Shown: piece after piece, positions 24,698 to 37,700 of the stretch | Numbering within the stretch: position 1 is the first letter of the stretch | How the letters are laid out: each line of letters starts with the position of its first letter | The notes under the pieces: generated by a model | Database searches by the model: none | Told to the model about the DNA's origin: nothing | The model's input: the letters and a program-made list of their open reading frames with translations, nothing else | Program-made: the position numbers and the translations under genes | Assembly: GCA_016758965.1 (NCBI GenBank) | Contig: JAEPRB010000180.1 | Span: 19,638 to 83,637, forward strand | Direction of reading: 5' to 3' | DNA length: 64,000 nt | From: Circinella minor | Taxonomy: Eukaryota > Mucoromycota > Mucoromycetes > Mucorales > Lichtheimiaceae

Positions 24698-25840
24698 ACT
24701 GATGAGCTACCGTTGTATGTATTATATAATGACTGATACAATATTATTATTATTATGTTGAAAAGAAAATTTTAATAATAGAAAAAAAAAGGATTATGCT
24801 GTTGTTTGGTTGATCTAAAGAAAAGAAAGACGTGAAAATGGATAGAAAAGAATGACAATGTGTTCATTCTGTGGACTAAAAGTTAAATAATTAAACTGTA
24901 TTTTGGTGTCACGTATTCTTTATAAACAATTCGATATACACAAACACACACATGTATATATTTATATGTATCTATTCATCGTATTTAAACTTATTAATTG
25001 TTAACACTGGAAAGAAATAAAGCTTCAATAAATCAGATCCAGGAGATTTGTCTATGATGTTTTCTATTTTTCTTTTACTATATATCTTTTCTACCCTTTT
25101 CACTCTTTTTCGGTAGTTGCTTTTAATAAATCCGCATGCTTATTCGGAATTGAAAACAAACTGGTGAACCACGGTTTTTTAATATGGTACAGGATCGCCT
25201 GTACTGTTGTTGCGAAACCCAAATGAAAAAAAAAATGAAAAAAATTTAAACTGCGTGCTTTTTATTTTCTCTTATGGGTTGTTCAGACCATGTTGTTTGT
25301 TGTAGAATTCAACATAAAAAAAAAACTGTCAAGTCTGGGATTTTTTGCTCATAATTTTAAATAAATGCTCTTTGTAAAAGATAAAAAACATTTATATTTT
25401 ATTTACCCACGCATGTACCTGTTGTTCATCCCTATTTACAGTGTGGGCAACAGAATATTAAAGAAAAATGTCCGACCTTATAGAGTCGCACCGCGTGAAA
25501 TCTTGTATACTTATCAGCTGGCTTTTTCGTTGCTACACAATCTATCAATTTTACCTGTACTACTGTGATTTTTTTTTTCTGATCGTCTTGCTAATTTTGT
25601 AGTATTATTAATATTATTATTTTTTCGGTGGGGTGGTGCTACCCCTTGTCAAAAGAGTAGCATTGGAATAGAGGTACTATAATGAAAAAAGGAAAAGTCG
25701 TGATCACAGGCACGTGCGGGAAATTGCTTGAGAAGACGTAATTAGCTTGAGCTATCAAAAAAGAGGCAAGATTAACTGATTTCAATTTTAATATTATACT
25801 GGAAATTTTCTTTTCTGATGTTTGTTATTACTGTTTATGG

Positions 25841-26210
25841 AATAAAATACTACTGCATTAAACAAAATGATAAATAGTACAAAACATGTTTTACACAAAT
25901 GACGTTAATAAATCTGTGCTCTATATAGTATGTTACTTTAAGCAAGTTATTAGTTTATACAATTTATATTCAGTTGTAAACAAGTGTACTATAAGCATAT
26001 GTATACACCGTAGTTATGACAACCACTTTTGATACAAGTTGTGTGGGGGTGGGGTAAGACTGTAATTGAAATTTCTTTTTTGAGCAATTTAATAGTCAAG
26101 TATATAGCTTAAGTATTGAAAATATACACAGGTATCACATTCACTTTTTATAAGCCCAGTTACTTATTATTATGTACAATCACAATATTTATATGTGCAA
26201 AGCCGCGCAT
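25841..26210. other. Gene-poor AT-rich DNA
   Basis: No open frame of interest, no repeat beyond short A/T runs. It lies between duplicated unit A and a TA-flanked inverted-repeat element. Confidence 0.45.
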
Positions 26211-26212
26211 TA

Positions 26213-26747
26213 AGGTCCTCTCGAGGTGCGGATTAATTTTTTTTTTTTAAAAAAAATGGTTTTCCTAAAATGGAAAATCAATGGTTCTCTATAAATGGAT
26301 TTGTACAACTCGGGCTTTGGAAAATGTAAGATCTATGTTTTGAATGACGATCCAACGACAGATTCTTGGTTTGCTGTGTCTCAATCAAACATTCCAATAA
26401 GCCATTCGATCGTCAAAAGAGACCAGTAACTCACATGAAGGAATCATACCATGAAGGAGGAAGAAGCATTAAGGTTACAATAATCAGTAACAGTAAATGA
26501 AGTAAATAATGTAGAAACTCAAGTAAAAATGCAAATGTTGATCTGTACGCGCTGATGTCGTACAAAGTCGCTTTAGTATGTTCAAAATGGAAATCAGAGA
26601 GCAAAAAAAAAAAAAGAAAAAAGTGGGTATTTTCATTTTTTGATTTTCTATATTTGGAGAACCCTTCGGGGGACATTTTCTATTTAAAGTAAAACAAAAG
26701 TCGGGGGGTCTAGTTTAGAAAAATCAATTCGCATCTCGAGAGGACCT
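26213..26747. mobile_element. MITE-like element with TA target duplication (Tc1/mariner type)
   Basis: Terminal inverted repeats of about 26 bp bound a 535 bp element: AGGTCCTCTCGAGGTGCGG at the left and, read on the other strand, AGGTCCTCTCGAGATGCGA at the right, then ATTRATTTTT on both. TA dinucleotides flank each end (26211-26212 and 26748-26749), the target duplication of Tc1/mariner transposons. The interior has no transposase-like frame; an 81-codon minus frame (26676-26431) is hydrophobic and unrecognised. It is best read as a nonautonomous derivative. Confidence 0.75.
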
Positions 26748-27070
26748 TAGTAGTTGATAGAATATATAAACCGAAGAATGTCATTTAATTAATTGCGAAT
26801 GTTTGGATTTTGTGTAACAAATATTTTATAATGCAATAATCAGGTCAAAGCTTTTTTTTTATTTATTTACTTAGCTAGTACGAAATGACCAGTGTCCCTT
26901 TGAAACAAGATGGCTGGATAGTTGCGGTTTGTTGATTATATACAAAAGAAAGCATACTGAACAAGAAAAAAATGCAAATGATTAATACCAAGCTAGAATT
27001 TTTGCTGCTAGATTATTTTTCGAATAAATACTCTTGTGGTACCCATGAGAGTAGTAAGGGAAAGGAGAGA

Positions 27071-27269
27071 AATTATATAGAGGATCTAGTGGGGTAAGCG
27101 CGGAAACAAGCAGTACTGTATACAAACATATGACAAAGCTAGGTGTCAGCGGTATCAACACTCTCGATGATATTGCTGGTGGAACCTGGGATCGCACCGG
27201 TACCTTCGCAAAATAGGAAGAAGGCGAGTTAACTGTCTTCAAGGGGGCTAACCTCTTTAAGTATTATAC
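27071..27269 (+). pseudogene. Coding-like relic, unknown family
   Basis: A less AT-rich island reads on the plus strand as a compact, balanced peptide (TVYKHMTKLGVSGINTLDDI, then AGGTWDRTGTFAK), meets a TAG and continues in the same frame with EEGELTVFKGANLFKYYT before another stop. Upstream stops prevent a longer frame. Composition unlike the surrounding poly-A/T DNA suggests a fragment of a former gene or element; the family is not recognised. Confidence 0.25.
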
Positions 27270-28854
27270 TAGCTATTAAAGATCCAATTATTTGTAGAGC
27301 TTATATTACTGTTCATAGTCTTTAATGCTATTATAAATAAACCATAAGCTTTAAAGGACTTTTATTATTACTTAATAGATTACATTTAAACTAACGAGGT
27401 TCTTATTTTTTTTGTGTACGCTAAAATATTTGCAACGACAGGATCATTGTTACGTATTTCGTGTATTGATAATATTTTATTCTAAACAAAAATTATTCTA
27501 CCGATATATTCTATATCCTTTATCCTTAAACTTTGCGTGCTTAGGAAGGGTACGTAATATAATGAAAATGCAAATTTATAATTACAGAAATAGTTTATTT
27601 ATTCTTTACAACCATAATTGCAATAATACGTAACGCATCATATGTCGAGCTTTTTTTGTTTTTTTCTTTATATTATTCCAGTGAAATATGGTTAAGCTGT
27701 CATGTTATAAGTAATCCTTCTCGTACAACACAGGTTAGAGCTGTTTAAAGAAAATTTGCGGCATAGGTACCAAGAGTGAAATGTACTGTGGGGTTTTTTT
27801 TTTAATTTTATTTTCGATATCACAATATCAAAATGAATGGGTCGATGAGAATGAACCAAAAAAAAAAAAAAAAAGTATAAGGATCAATTGTAATGCGCAC
27901 TAAAATTTTAAATAGTAGATGCAATTGTGCTACACTATAGAAAATTAGCAACATATCATTTCTTCAACAGCTGCTATAATCCCAACTTTATCACCTTAAG
28001 TTTTATCAGCAACAAGCAATGCAATTGGTTTACAAACCGTCCATCTTCAAATCTAAATTTTTGCTATAATGATGATATGTAGTATATATGTATTTTCTCA
28101 GAAACTTTTCCCACCTTGTACCAGTGTTGTTGTCTAGAAGTGAATTAGACATATACAAAATAAGTAAATTATCCCAAAAGCATATATTATAACATCAAAT
28201 TTCTGTTCAAATTATTATTTTTTTATTTATTTTTGTACTTTTATTATTATTACGTAATAAAAAAAACTCAAACATGAAAAAAAAAGTAAAGAAGAAAGGT
28301 GCATACTGACTTGGATCGTTATATGTCGAAAATTGAGAAATATACACACCCCATCGGGTAATAATACTCCCACTAATGAAGTTATTAAAATCTACTAACG
28401 ATATGTAAGTCTGTGAAGTACTTTAGGAATTTATTATAAGAGAAAAAAACAAGAAATGAAATGAAAAGAATAACATAGATAAAGGGAAATATAATCATCC
28501 GTGTCAATTCTACAATAAGAACAGTTTCTTCGAGTTGTAAACTCTAATGCTTCAGTTACATTCTTCATATCATTATATGCACAAATGTATTACCAGCAAG
28601 CAGCGGAGGTACTACGTAGGAGAGGAACGTTTTTGGGGAACGAGTTTTTTTTTTGTTGTTATCGTACACGTTTTTGTTTGTATTTGAGATACAAAGGTTA
28701 AATGGAACAGTTAAATTAGACTAAGAACTGCAATCAAAAGTACGTATCATAGAAACCTTGTATAACCATAAATCATCGACTGCTACACACTGCTTATCCC
28801 TCTGGCGAAACATTGGTGTTACTCAATAAATGTCATATTTTGACAAAAATTTTC

Positions 28855-29208
28855 TCAAAAACTAATGCTCAAGATCTTTTTGTAATGCATTATTAAACAT
28901 AACCTGGGGTTTGAAAAGTTCATTACTTTATTTCTGACAACTTCTTGCCAATTCTTATTTTAAGGTCGGATATCTAACATTCCAACGATTGAGGCCAATA
29001 TACACCTATTAAGATCAGCATCTTCTTTGATCAACAAGGTTGGTATTACCACGTTTGAGTTTTTCCCATGATTCGTAATACTATTTAAATTTATATTGTA
29101 CTGTTATTAAATCCCGTGCTTCAAAGATCAGCACGCGAGTTAAAAATAGCTGAAGCTTATATTATAATGACAGATATATGTGCCACTGGCGGAGGTATGC
29201 AGAAAAAA
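28855..29208. pseudogene. Coding-like relic, unknown family
   Basis: On the minus strand (about 29040-28870) a frame reads LIKEDADLNRCILASIVGML, then after a stop NKNWQEVVRNKVMNF. Immediately to the right, the plus strand (about 29101-29205) reads LLLNPVLQRSARELKIAEAY followed by IIMTDICATGGGMQ. Both look more protein-like than their surroundings, but they are short, broken and unassigned. Confidence 0.15.
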
Positions 29209-30021
29209 AATTAAAGAATTACGTACATAAACCATGCTATACATGTATTTTAGACAACATTTTTAACCAGTATAATAAATGGCAGTAATGAAAATAGTTC
29301 ATTTTGATACATAACAAACGAGAATTATGTAAAATATGTTCCATTCGTCTTTTAATATTTTAATGTATACAGTATATAAATACCTAGCGAATAATATGTT
29401 AGCGGTGGAAGCTACCAACTGGAGAGACATTTATACGTAATGCTTTAACACAACCATCGGTTTTATCATTATTACTGGAATTGGAAACTAACAATAAGCA
29501 TAGCAGTAGCAGCAAAGATCGACAGAAATAGGAACACGGAAATTCATTTTAGTATTTTCCCGTACCCAATAACTGAAAAGCGGGTCGAAATGTTGTTGTT
29601 TTTGCGCAAATACAAATCCACATAGAAATACCTTAGGCTTGTCAGAGCACCTAGTAAATTTCTACTCAACCCATACGATTAACAAGTACATTTCAAACAA
29701 TTCCAATGCAACAGTTTCGTATGTTGTATTGTAACAATTTTGATTATAGCATGGAACTTGTTGTCATTTTACTTAATACATGCTGCCGTCACATCATTCA
29801 AGAGGTTTAACTGCAGAGTCTAATTGTTAAAAAAAGCTTTGTTACCACCAAGGGCTTCACTTATACAGAACTTAATAATAAAAATGATAAGAGTTGTAGT
29901 ATATTGACAATGGACCGGTAATTTGATCAATTTATTAATCAACAACAAAGAATGTATTTATATAGAATACGGTGAGTAGTTGTATAGATGAATTGTTTCA
30001 ATACGTATCACAATTACTGTA

Positions 30022-30235
30022 GGTATCTGATGATATAGAACAAGTACATGAAGAAGTTGAAGAAGAAGAAAAAAAGTTGTGTTGTGAATTTGGCGAAAAA
30101 GAAATGTTATTATCAACTTTACATATTTGTTGATCGACTTTTAGTTGACGACAAAGAGGAACTGGATACTTTTTTCATGCGTTGCATAAAAGGATTATGC
30201 AAGCTCGTATAGCTGATTTCATCTATAGAAAGATT
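30022..30235 (+). pseudogene. Coding-like relic with acidic coiled segment, unknown family
   Basis: After a plausible acceptor (actgtag) the plus strand reads VSDDIEQVHEEVEEEEKKLC and CEFGEKEMLLSTLHIC before a TGA. A frame shift onward gives LLVDDKEELDTFFMRCIKGL and CKLV before a TAG. It may be an exon of a lost gene. No start, partner exon or family could be found. Confidence 0.2.
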
Positions 30236-30278
30236 ACAATAGCATTATATAAAATAAAATAAAATAAAAAGACCGTTA

Positions 30279-31114
30279 CAGAGGATCCCCGTTAATTTCA
30301 TATCCGTTAATTTTCACACTCATTAACTTCACCAAAAATTAAGGAATGGTAAAAGTAACATAATAAAATTTTCACATCCCCTTTTATTTCACTTTCATAG
30401 CACCTAGCGGCATTGAATCCTTAACGGATGTAATAAAAAAAATTATTTATGTGATAAGTAGAAGGATCGCAATTAAATTAGTATACAGGATAAGTTGCTT
30501 TTTTATTACACCACTTGTATGTTTATTTTCTTCCTGTTTTTCCTCTTTAAGCCTTTGGATATTGCACTAATATCAGGTGCCGTTAACAAATCGAACTCAT
30601 TTTTAGCCCATAATGCTAGTGATCAGTTTGTCATGGTTCGTGGGCTAAGTTTTTTCTTCTCAGCCCGAATACTATACTGTTCAGCTGTCAATCCAGCGTC
30701 AGATTTGGTTACTTTCGTCCTGTTTTGGTATATTAGAGCAAAAATATAGAGAGATTGGAAAAAATGGAGTTACGTATATAAAAAATAAATTATCTCTGGA
30801 GCTCTTGGGAAACTATATATAGCTTTTTGTTTTTCAAAGATGAATAAAAGTTAGGTATAAACGTGCTCAAATAAGAAAAAGAAATAGTTACAAAATTTCA
30901 TTAAGAACAAGCGCATAGAAATAATTTATTAATTAATACGTACGCATTTTGATACATTAAAAAAAGATATACAGTAATGAGCTGAAGTACGTATTCAATA
31001 TATGCACACTCTTTGAAAAAATGTCATAGTACGTATCCGTTAATTTTCACACCCCTTTATTTTCACCAAAAAAAAAATGGAAAATGGCCCTATGAAATTA
31101 ACAGGGATCCTCTG
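30279..31114. mobile_element. Decayed pogo-like (Tc1/mariner superfamily) transposon
   Basis: Terminal inverted repeats CAGAGGATCCCCGTTAATTT at the left and, on the other strand, CAGAGGATCCCTGTTAATTT at the right (one mismatch, similarity continuing to TTTCATA) are flanked by TA on both sides (30277-30278, 31115-31116). CAG-starting repeats with a TA duplication are typical of pogo/Tigger elements. The motif CCGTTAATTTTCACAC recurs as a direct repeat inside both ends (near 30303 and 31029). The interior carries a minus-strand remnant of the DNA-binding part of the transposase, listed separately. At 836 bp most of the catalytic DDE domain is missing. Confidence 0.75.
30506..30732 (-). pseudogene. 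Transposase N-terminal (CENP-B/Tc5-type helix-turn-helix) remnant
   Basis: One minus-strand frame of about 75 codons reads KSDAGLTAEQYSIRAEKKKL, SPRTMTN, a TGA, then SLALWAKNEFDLLTAPDISA and ISKGLKRKNRKK before a stop. The pattern (WAK.EF.L..AP..S.ISK.LKRK) fits the second helix-turn-helix of pogo/CENP-B family transposases. The TGA stands inside the domain and no start codon or catalytic domain is present, so this is a dead fragment. Confidence 0.55.
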
Positions 31115-31116
31115 TA

Positions 31117-31710
31117 TAATCCCAGAAAATATTTAGGTACGTTGTTCCCCATACTTATACTGATTTATCAAATCACTATTATTTTACTAAGTATATAAAA
31201 ATAATGATAATTAAAAGTTTCTACCTGTTTACATGAAATGCCAGTTTAACGAGTACCATTTTAGGAGATTTACTGTAATTATTACATATTGTGTTCTTTT
31301 TTGCACACAGGGTTACTTAGAATCATTTGCTTACACTTGGGTTATCAACCCGGAAAATAATATGTTTAAACAATAGGTATTATTATGACAAGGTTATGTA
31401 AAACTAAATAAGCATATTGCAAAATAAAGCAGACAAACCATATTCAATATATAAAAAAGGGTAAAACGAAAAGTTCCCATAGCTCTAGTCATTTCACAAC
31501 AACAGTTTCACATACATATAAACGACTGTAACAGTGTGTTCCGAGTACGATGAGAAAAATGATTGGATATTCTTTGTTTTATATAATATATATGTTTATA
31601 TGTACAAGTATGAAGAAAGAAGGAAAGATATGATGAAAGAAAATAAAATAAAATAAAATAAAAAGATTATACTTTTTATTACAAGAAGAAAATGCGTTCG
31701 CCAATAACTA
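31117..31710. other. Intergenic DNA, 3' flank of the UNC80-like gene
   Basis: AT-rich DNA with an AAAAT repeat near 31643-31662. No gene seen. Confidence 0.45.
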
Positions 31711-34700
31711 TCATGATGTTGCAGTAGGTGTCGTTGGTAGCTTGCTATTCGATGAAGCAGTAGAAGCATCTACTAACTGAGAGTGTAACTGCATGATCAG
31801 TCGCCATTCGTAGGATACCTTGCTTACTGCTGCACGGTATGTCCAAGGTCTTGACTGCTGCTGTGTATGGTTTTGTAGATGATCCGTACCCCAAGGTAAT
31901 GTTGTTTTATACCCCAATGTATTTTGGATATTCATCAAGGCAGTGATCGTTTCAGCATGAATTACATGTAATTCTGTTGAAGCTGGATTATTACCATTTG
32001 AAGTAGGCCTCCTTTGATTTTGTCGGTTCCGACTATTGTAAGATGGTGCTCGTGGTGATCCTCCTGCTTCATTTGCTAATGATGAATCAATACTTGGTGG
32101 TTGAACAGATAGGGTTGGTGATACTGGTGGTAGATTTTTCGTATTCGTATTACTACTACTGGGTATATGTAAACCAAGACCACATGTAGGTGAACTATCA
32201 GGTTGTTGTTGTTGCTGCTGCTGTTGCTCTTCGGGTGATTCACTTCCTGTATCATTTTGACCCCAGCTCTTCCATTGATTTGTTGAACGTCGACCTCCCA
32301 TACTAGATGGTGAATTAAGCATGGAATTGGATCGACTAGTTGAAGGTGAAACACGACTGCCCATTTCATTCAATTTTTCATCCAAAAAGCTATGCAAAAA
32401 AAGTTTTAAAGGGCTCTTGTAACAAACAACGAATTCGAGAAAACACCACGTTGCATAATCGTAAAGAATAGCTGTTGAAAGAGGTATATTGCTGTTTGTA
32501 TTCGTATTGTTATTATTGCTGCCGATGATATTGCTGTTGTGAAGAAATGATGTATGATTCGAATCGGGTGTTAATGGAGTCGGAGGAGCTGGAAATGCAC
32601 TTGATGGACTAAGAGCTGGTGATAGCGTCATACGAGGAGAGGACCGACCGGAACGGGACTTCAATGTTTTTAGTGTTTGACCAAAGATTAATGCTCCCTT
32701 GAGAAAATATGCAACTTGAACCCATGAACCTTTCACCTTGTCAAGTGACTTGGCCCCTCGTAACAGAATAACTTTCATTGCAACAATACTAAGCGAAAAC
32801 AAATGTGCAATTGATGTCGGCGTTTGCTGCTTTTTGTCTTTTGGATCTGAAAGTACTTCACCCATTTCTGCTGCTGCTGAAGCCGTTCCTCCAGTACCAT
32901 CATTTGCCGTTCCACCTCCACTACTGGTTGTTGTCTGACCAATATTGGAGGTCAATGCTGATAATGAAAACCCACTCGACTTTGATTTTAAAAGGGAAGC
33001 TTGGCTACAACATTTAGATACATACGCCATCAGTCGCATCCAATTGGCTGTTGGTTCCGGTCTATATCTACGTACAACCGAAATGGAACTATAATCCCAA
33101 CGCAGGTCATATTGTAAACAGATGGGTATAATAATCTTGCCAATTAATAAAACTGACGGTTGCATCCGCTCGATTTCACGTAACACATCTTGAGTTGAGT
33201 TTTCCATAATAGCTACAATAAGTCGTACAAGAACATTGCAAAACTTGGTATGTGCTTCTTGACCCGATTCCCAATCTGATAGTCTTGTGGCAATCGATAT
33301 ACCAAACGAAACAAATTTTTCCATCATTAGCCCAGCAATATCGTTCATATTGACGGCCTTACCTTGACCATTTTCGAGGATAGTGGCAAATCCTTCATAA
33401 ATACTGGCCAATTCGACAGTTCTCCATTGTGTACGTAATTGGGCATAGATTTGGAGTAGCATCGTTTTGAATGATTTTGTGTAGTTGCGCATATCGACCA
33501 TAGACTGTAATGCATCAACCATATAACTCTTGATCCAGTCGGTTGGACAAATAGCACCACGGATTGAAGAATAATCGCGCATAATAATGCGAATAATATT
33601 GGCCATTTTCTCATGATTGGTTTCTGTCAATACACCATGGCATTTGAAAAATTCGTTGACGAGAAGAACGAATTCTTTTTTAATTGTCAATCGATCATTT
33701 TGTTGCCATTGTTTACCATAAGCATGTTGTGTTGATTCTGGCCTACTTGTATTACTGCCATTGTTCATATTGTTTCCGTTGGCATTGTTTCCATTGATTC
33801 CTGCTCCAAGACCGGTTTGGTCATAACCTCCTGCAGCGCTACTGTTGTTATTACGATCTTCAAAGAAATGAGGAATTGTGATGTTGATATGAGGCGCAGC
33901 TGAATGACCACTTGTATTCGTCGTAGCAGCCGCTGGTTTTGCATTTTTGCTAAATTTAGCAAATACGTCAATCAATGCAGCTATACCTTCTGATATAAGA
34001 CCTGTTAAATTACCAAGGACACAGAAGCGAGGCAACATGTGACGCATCATTTTTACAAATTGTTCGGCACGCAAAGAGCCAGGATCGTAAGCAATAATCG
34101 TTAGGAATAGTTTTACGAAATTTTGCAACAAGAATGGTCGATTATCATAATCGCTGACGACCATCGGAACAATGGGGGCAGTGACGCTACGTGCTAATGG
34201 TTTTAGGATTGTCGTTGATAAAGGCATCGCCATAGGATTACTTGCAGCATCAATACGTTCTTGTACACTACGCTCATGATCATCCAATTCGACTTGAAGT
34301 TGAAGACCCAATACATCAGATGTTGCACCTAGTCTTGGAGGATTATGCATGGATTGCATTAAGGAAAACAAATTGTCGGTCATCCAAGCACCAAGTGAAG
34401 TTGATTTGTCATATGCATTTAAGATGATAGGAACAAGAGCACCTAACATTTGAAACACAAATGTTTCTTCATGTACAGCATAGAATCGACACCAGGCAAA
34501 TGTGATGGCAGATCGTACATGAGAATGTCGTTCAACCTCACAAAAAACCTTGAATAAAGCTGGTAAAAAGATACCATGGCCACGACTCCCCAAAAACAGC
34601 CGTTTAAATTTAGTAACGACACGGGTATACAAAATCAATGCCTGACCAATAATTTCAAAATCCATATTATGTTCCATGATGATCATATTAACTCCTTTTA

Positions 34701-37700
34701 ATATCCGTTCGAGTTCGTTACGATCATTATAATTCTTATTCAAGCCAAGCAAAAGTGAGTCAATAAACCGAAGCCATACTCGCGCTCGTAAAGCTGACAA
34801 TAATCCAACGTCTTCTTCTTGTTGGGACATCCGTGGTATAACTTTAAGTACATCAAGGTTGATATTAGCTTCTCGTTCTTCTTCTTCAAATACAAAAGTG
34901 GTATCTCGACGTTTGCGTAGATGGATATCTGGAAAATAGTTCTCAGGAGCACCGGGTTGAAACGACGGTCGGTGTTTCTTCCTATTAGTTGCTGAGGGAG
35001 AAAAATGTCCTTGAGGTAATGACAACACTAATGGCTCATAATCCTGAAGTGTTTTTTTCACTGCATATACTTCGCGTGGATAACGTGTCAAAAAATTTGT
35101 CAAAAACTGAATATGGCTGATCCGTAACATAGCCACGCTAAATATTTCCCATGGTATATCCAAAATACTAAATGGTGTTCTTGTATCGGTTAACCCACGA
35201 GGAAACATATTTGCTGGCTGTTCATTGGTAAACCAAAACCGACCTGTACTTGTCAATAGATGCTCAATTTTGCTCTTGCGTAAATCTCTGGTCGATAATT
35301 CATTGGTTGATAACGCTAGTTCGGCCAAAATAGGATGAATTAATGTCATCAATATTAGGCCATCTTCTTTGTTTTCACGTGTTAGCCACTTCAGCATACC
35401 AGCCAAATAATTGAACAAGATATAACTGAATCCAGGGGGTAATTTGGATCGTAGGTCGACTAGATACCGTAACCGTGTCAACAATTCACGTTGATGATTA
35501 GTTTTGGATTTTCCGAGGTCACCAAGAAAAGGTCGTAAAAATAAAGCAGGGTCATCTCGCAAAAATATTTCCAATAGTTCACGTAATGCGTTTGATACAC
35601 CACCAAAATCGTCACCCAGTAGATCAACCATACTAAGATTAGCAGATGTCAATGCATGGACAGTGGCTGCTCGTTTACGACGTGCAATAATCTTACTCAC
35701 GTTTATACGCTTTGATTCGTTCTCGCCACCACCAGTACCTGAACGATTGGGTAATCCTGATCCATCCCCTCCATCATTGGGTTCGTCTTCTTCTTCCAAG
35801 TAAAACGAAGGGAGTAGTGCCAAGGGTGTAAGAACTTTTTTCAATGCTTCATGTTCTTCTCCTTGATCATCATCATCCCAGCCTAATTCTTGAATTTGCC
35901 TTTTCAGTTCGATAGGAAAGTTGCTTGCATGTTTTAGTTTGGCCATCCATCGCGGTTCGTCCATCGTGAATCGATTACTACCGAGATCAGTTGGAACAAA
36001 GGGTGTTGAAAAGGCACCACCATCGCCTCGGAAAGGCCGTTTACGCGATGATGTTGGTATATATTCTTGTGCAAGAATGTTGAAACGGTATCCAGCAAGC
36101 GCAGCTTGTTTTTCTACAGCACGTAATCGACGAAATGGATCGCTACTATAGAATTTGTAAGTAAACCACATAATATCTTCTAACCTTCCCTGTATTTATT
36201 ATCTAAGAGCTAATTCTTTCTTTTTACCTGTAAAAATCATGTGTAAATGCTTCGACAACATTTTTAGGTACTTTTTCAGCACACTGCATTAACAAAAATG
36301 CAGCAGGTACAAAAGCTCGTGGGTTTCGATCATCAATAAATCGTTCCCATAATGGATATACGAGGCGTGAGAATTCATTTGGTGTAAGAGATGTAAATAC
36401 TGCAACTAGCAGTGAAAATACTGCACCAAATGGATCTTGATGAACGGACGCCATATCTTCCAATCGTTTCTTTGCCAATTTAGAAGCCAAAATAACATTA
36501 GGTGTATGAGGTGGATTTAAATTAAGAGAAGCAGCGGCTGCTCGACTAATAGGATACATTTCAGCCATACATTGTCGCCGTTTGGTGTGAATTGGAAAGC
36601 TGTTATTATTGTCACTATCACTGGTCAGGACAAGGGTATCAATCAAATGTTCCATAGGTGAAGAATTCGATGTTCCTGTTGTAGAAAGGGGTGTCGAAAA
36701 TGGTTGAGGTGATGGGTGAACAAGAGTTGATACAGGACGATCGCCATAATCCAAAACTTCATTTGTTTCATTTTCAAGCTGATCGACTGTCATTGCGTAA
36801 GTTATCCGTATCCGTTGAAACATAAGTGTAACGTCATCTAAATAATGATGATGTAAAATAGCTGATGTTCGTGCTGCTGCTGCTGCTTTTCTATTATCTG
36901 GTGTTGACGGGGATGAGTAAGCGTTACTATCGTTGTCATCGTCGTTAGAACTGTTGTTATCATGATTATTTGTCTCACGAAAAAATTCTGCTGTTGCTAC
37001 CGGTTGTGTTGCCCAATCAATTGCTCTTGTTAACCAACCTGGTCTGTGCGTTGTATTACAAAAAAATCGTGCATCCAAAAAAATATTCGATAGAATGACT
37101 CGCAATGGAATAGGGATCAAAACTAATTTTTCTTTAGCTGTCATGAATACAGACAGTCTTCGTTCCAAATCAATCAAAAATTTTTTGGCTACTTCATCTT
37201 CTTCCATGTTACGGGTTGAATCCGATTGTTTTTCACGTAGTTCCTTGATGGCCCACATAAATTCCATAGCAATTACACATTGTCCCACAGTGGTACTACC
37301 CCATTTTGTTGCTGATTCTCCCCCTAGTCCATCAAGAAGTTCGCTTTTAGCCCGTTCTTTGGCTACTTTTTTACTTCCCAAATCACTTAATAGGATGACG
37401 TTGATCATTTCTGCATCGTACATCCAGAATTGAACACCTGACATATACTTTCGAAGGCAAGTGATTAGAGTCAACTGAATCGATATTTTATGTTCGTCAT
37501 CCGAAGCTGCGCAGGTAATGACTGGTCGATAAAATACTGTACGATACGTTTGAGAAAGCCGAAACAAAACTCTACATAGTGCTGGAGTAGGCGTTGGATA
37601 CGTTGTTACTAATCGTTGAATAAATGTTGAGAGGGTTGCGTGAACGATTTTTTCACCAATATGATTATCGTTGTCGTCATTCATATTAAAAGCCAAATTT

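Larger units (their letters stand above)
21740..25840 (-). repeat. Segmental duplication unit A (seven-TM gene plus flanks)
   Basis: Noncoding DNA on both sides of gene copy A is recognisably similar to the flanks of copies B and C. Examples on the 3' side are the TACGTACGTACTTATT box and the segment ending in a run after TTATCAAAATACAAAG. Examples on the 5' side are AATAAATCAGATCCAGGAGA near 25028 and ATATGGTACAGGATCG near 25183. Homology with unit B reaches about 25840. The edges are approximate, set by eye. Confidence 0.75.
26748..30278. other. Gene-poor region with scattered coding-like relics
   Basis: About 3.5 kb without an intact gene. Three stretches look like decayed coding DNA and are listed separately (27071-27269, 28855-29208, 30022-30235). 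The rest is AT-rich with T/A runs. No LTR pair, tRNA or further terminal inverted repeat was recognised by eye. Confidence 0.45.

Noticed and set aside
26431..26676. Minus frame inside the TA-flanked MITE as a possible transposase.
   Set aside because: It is short, mostly Phe/Leu, with no helix-turn-helix or DDE motif.
30495..30749. Plus-strand 84-codon frame inside the pogo-like element.
   Set aside because: It is the antisense of the minus-strand helix-turn-helix remnant, which has the meaningful pattern.
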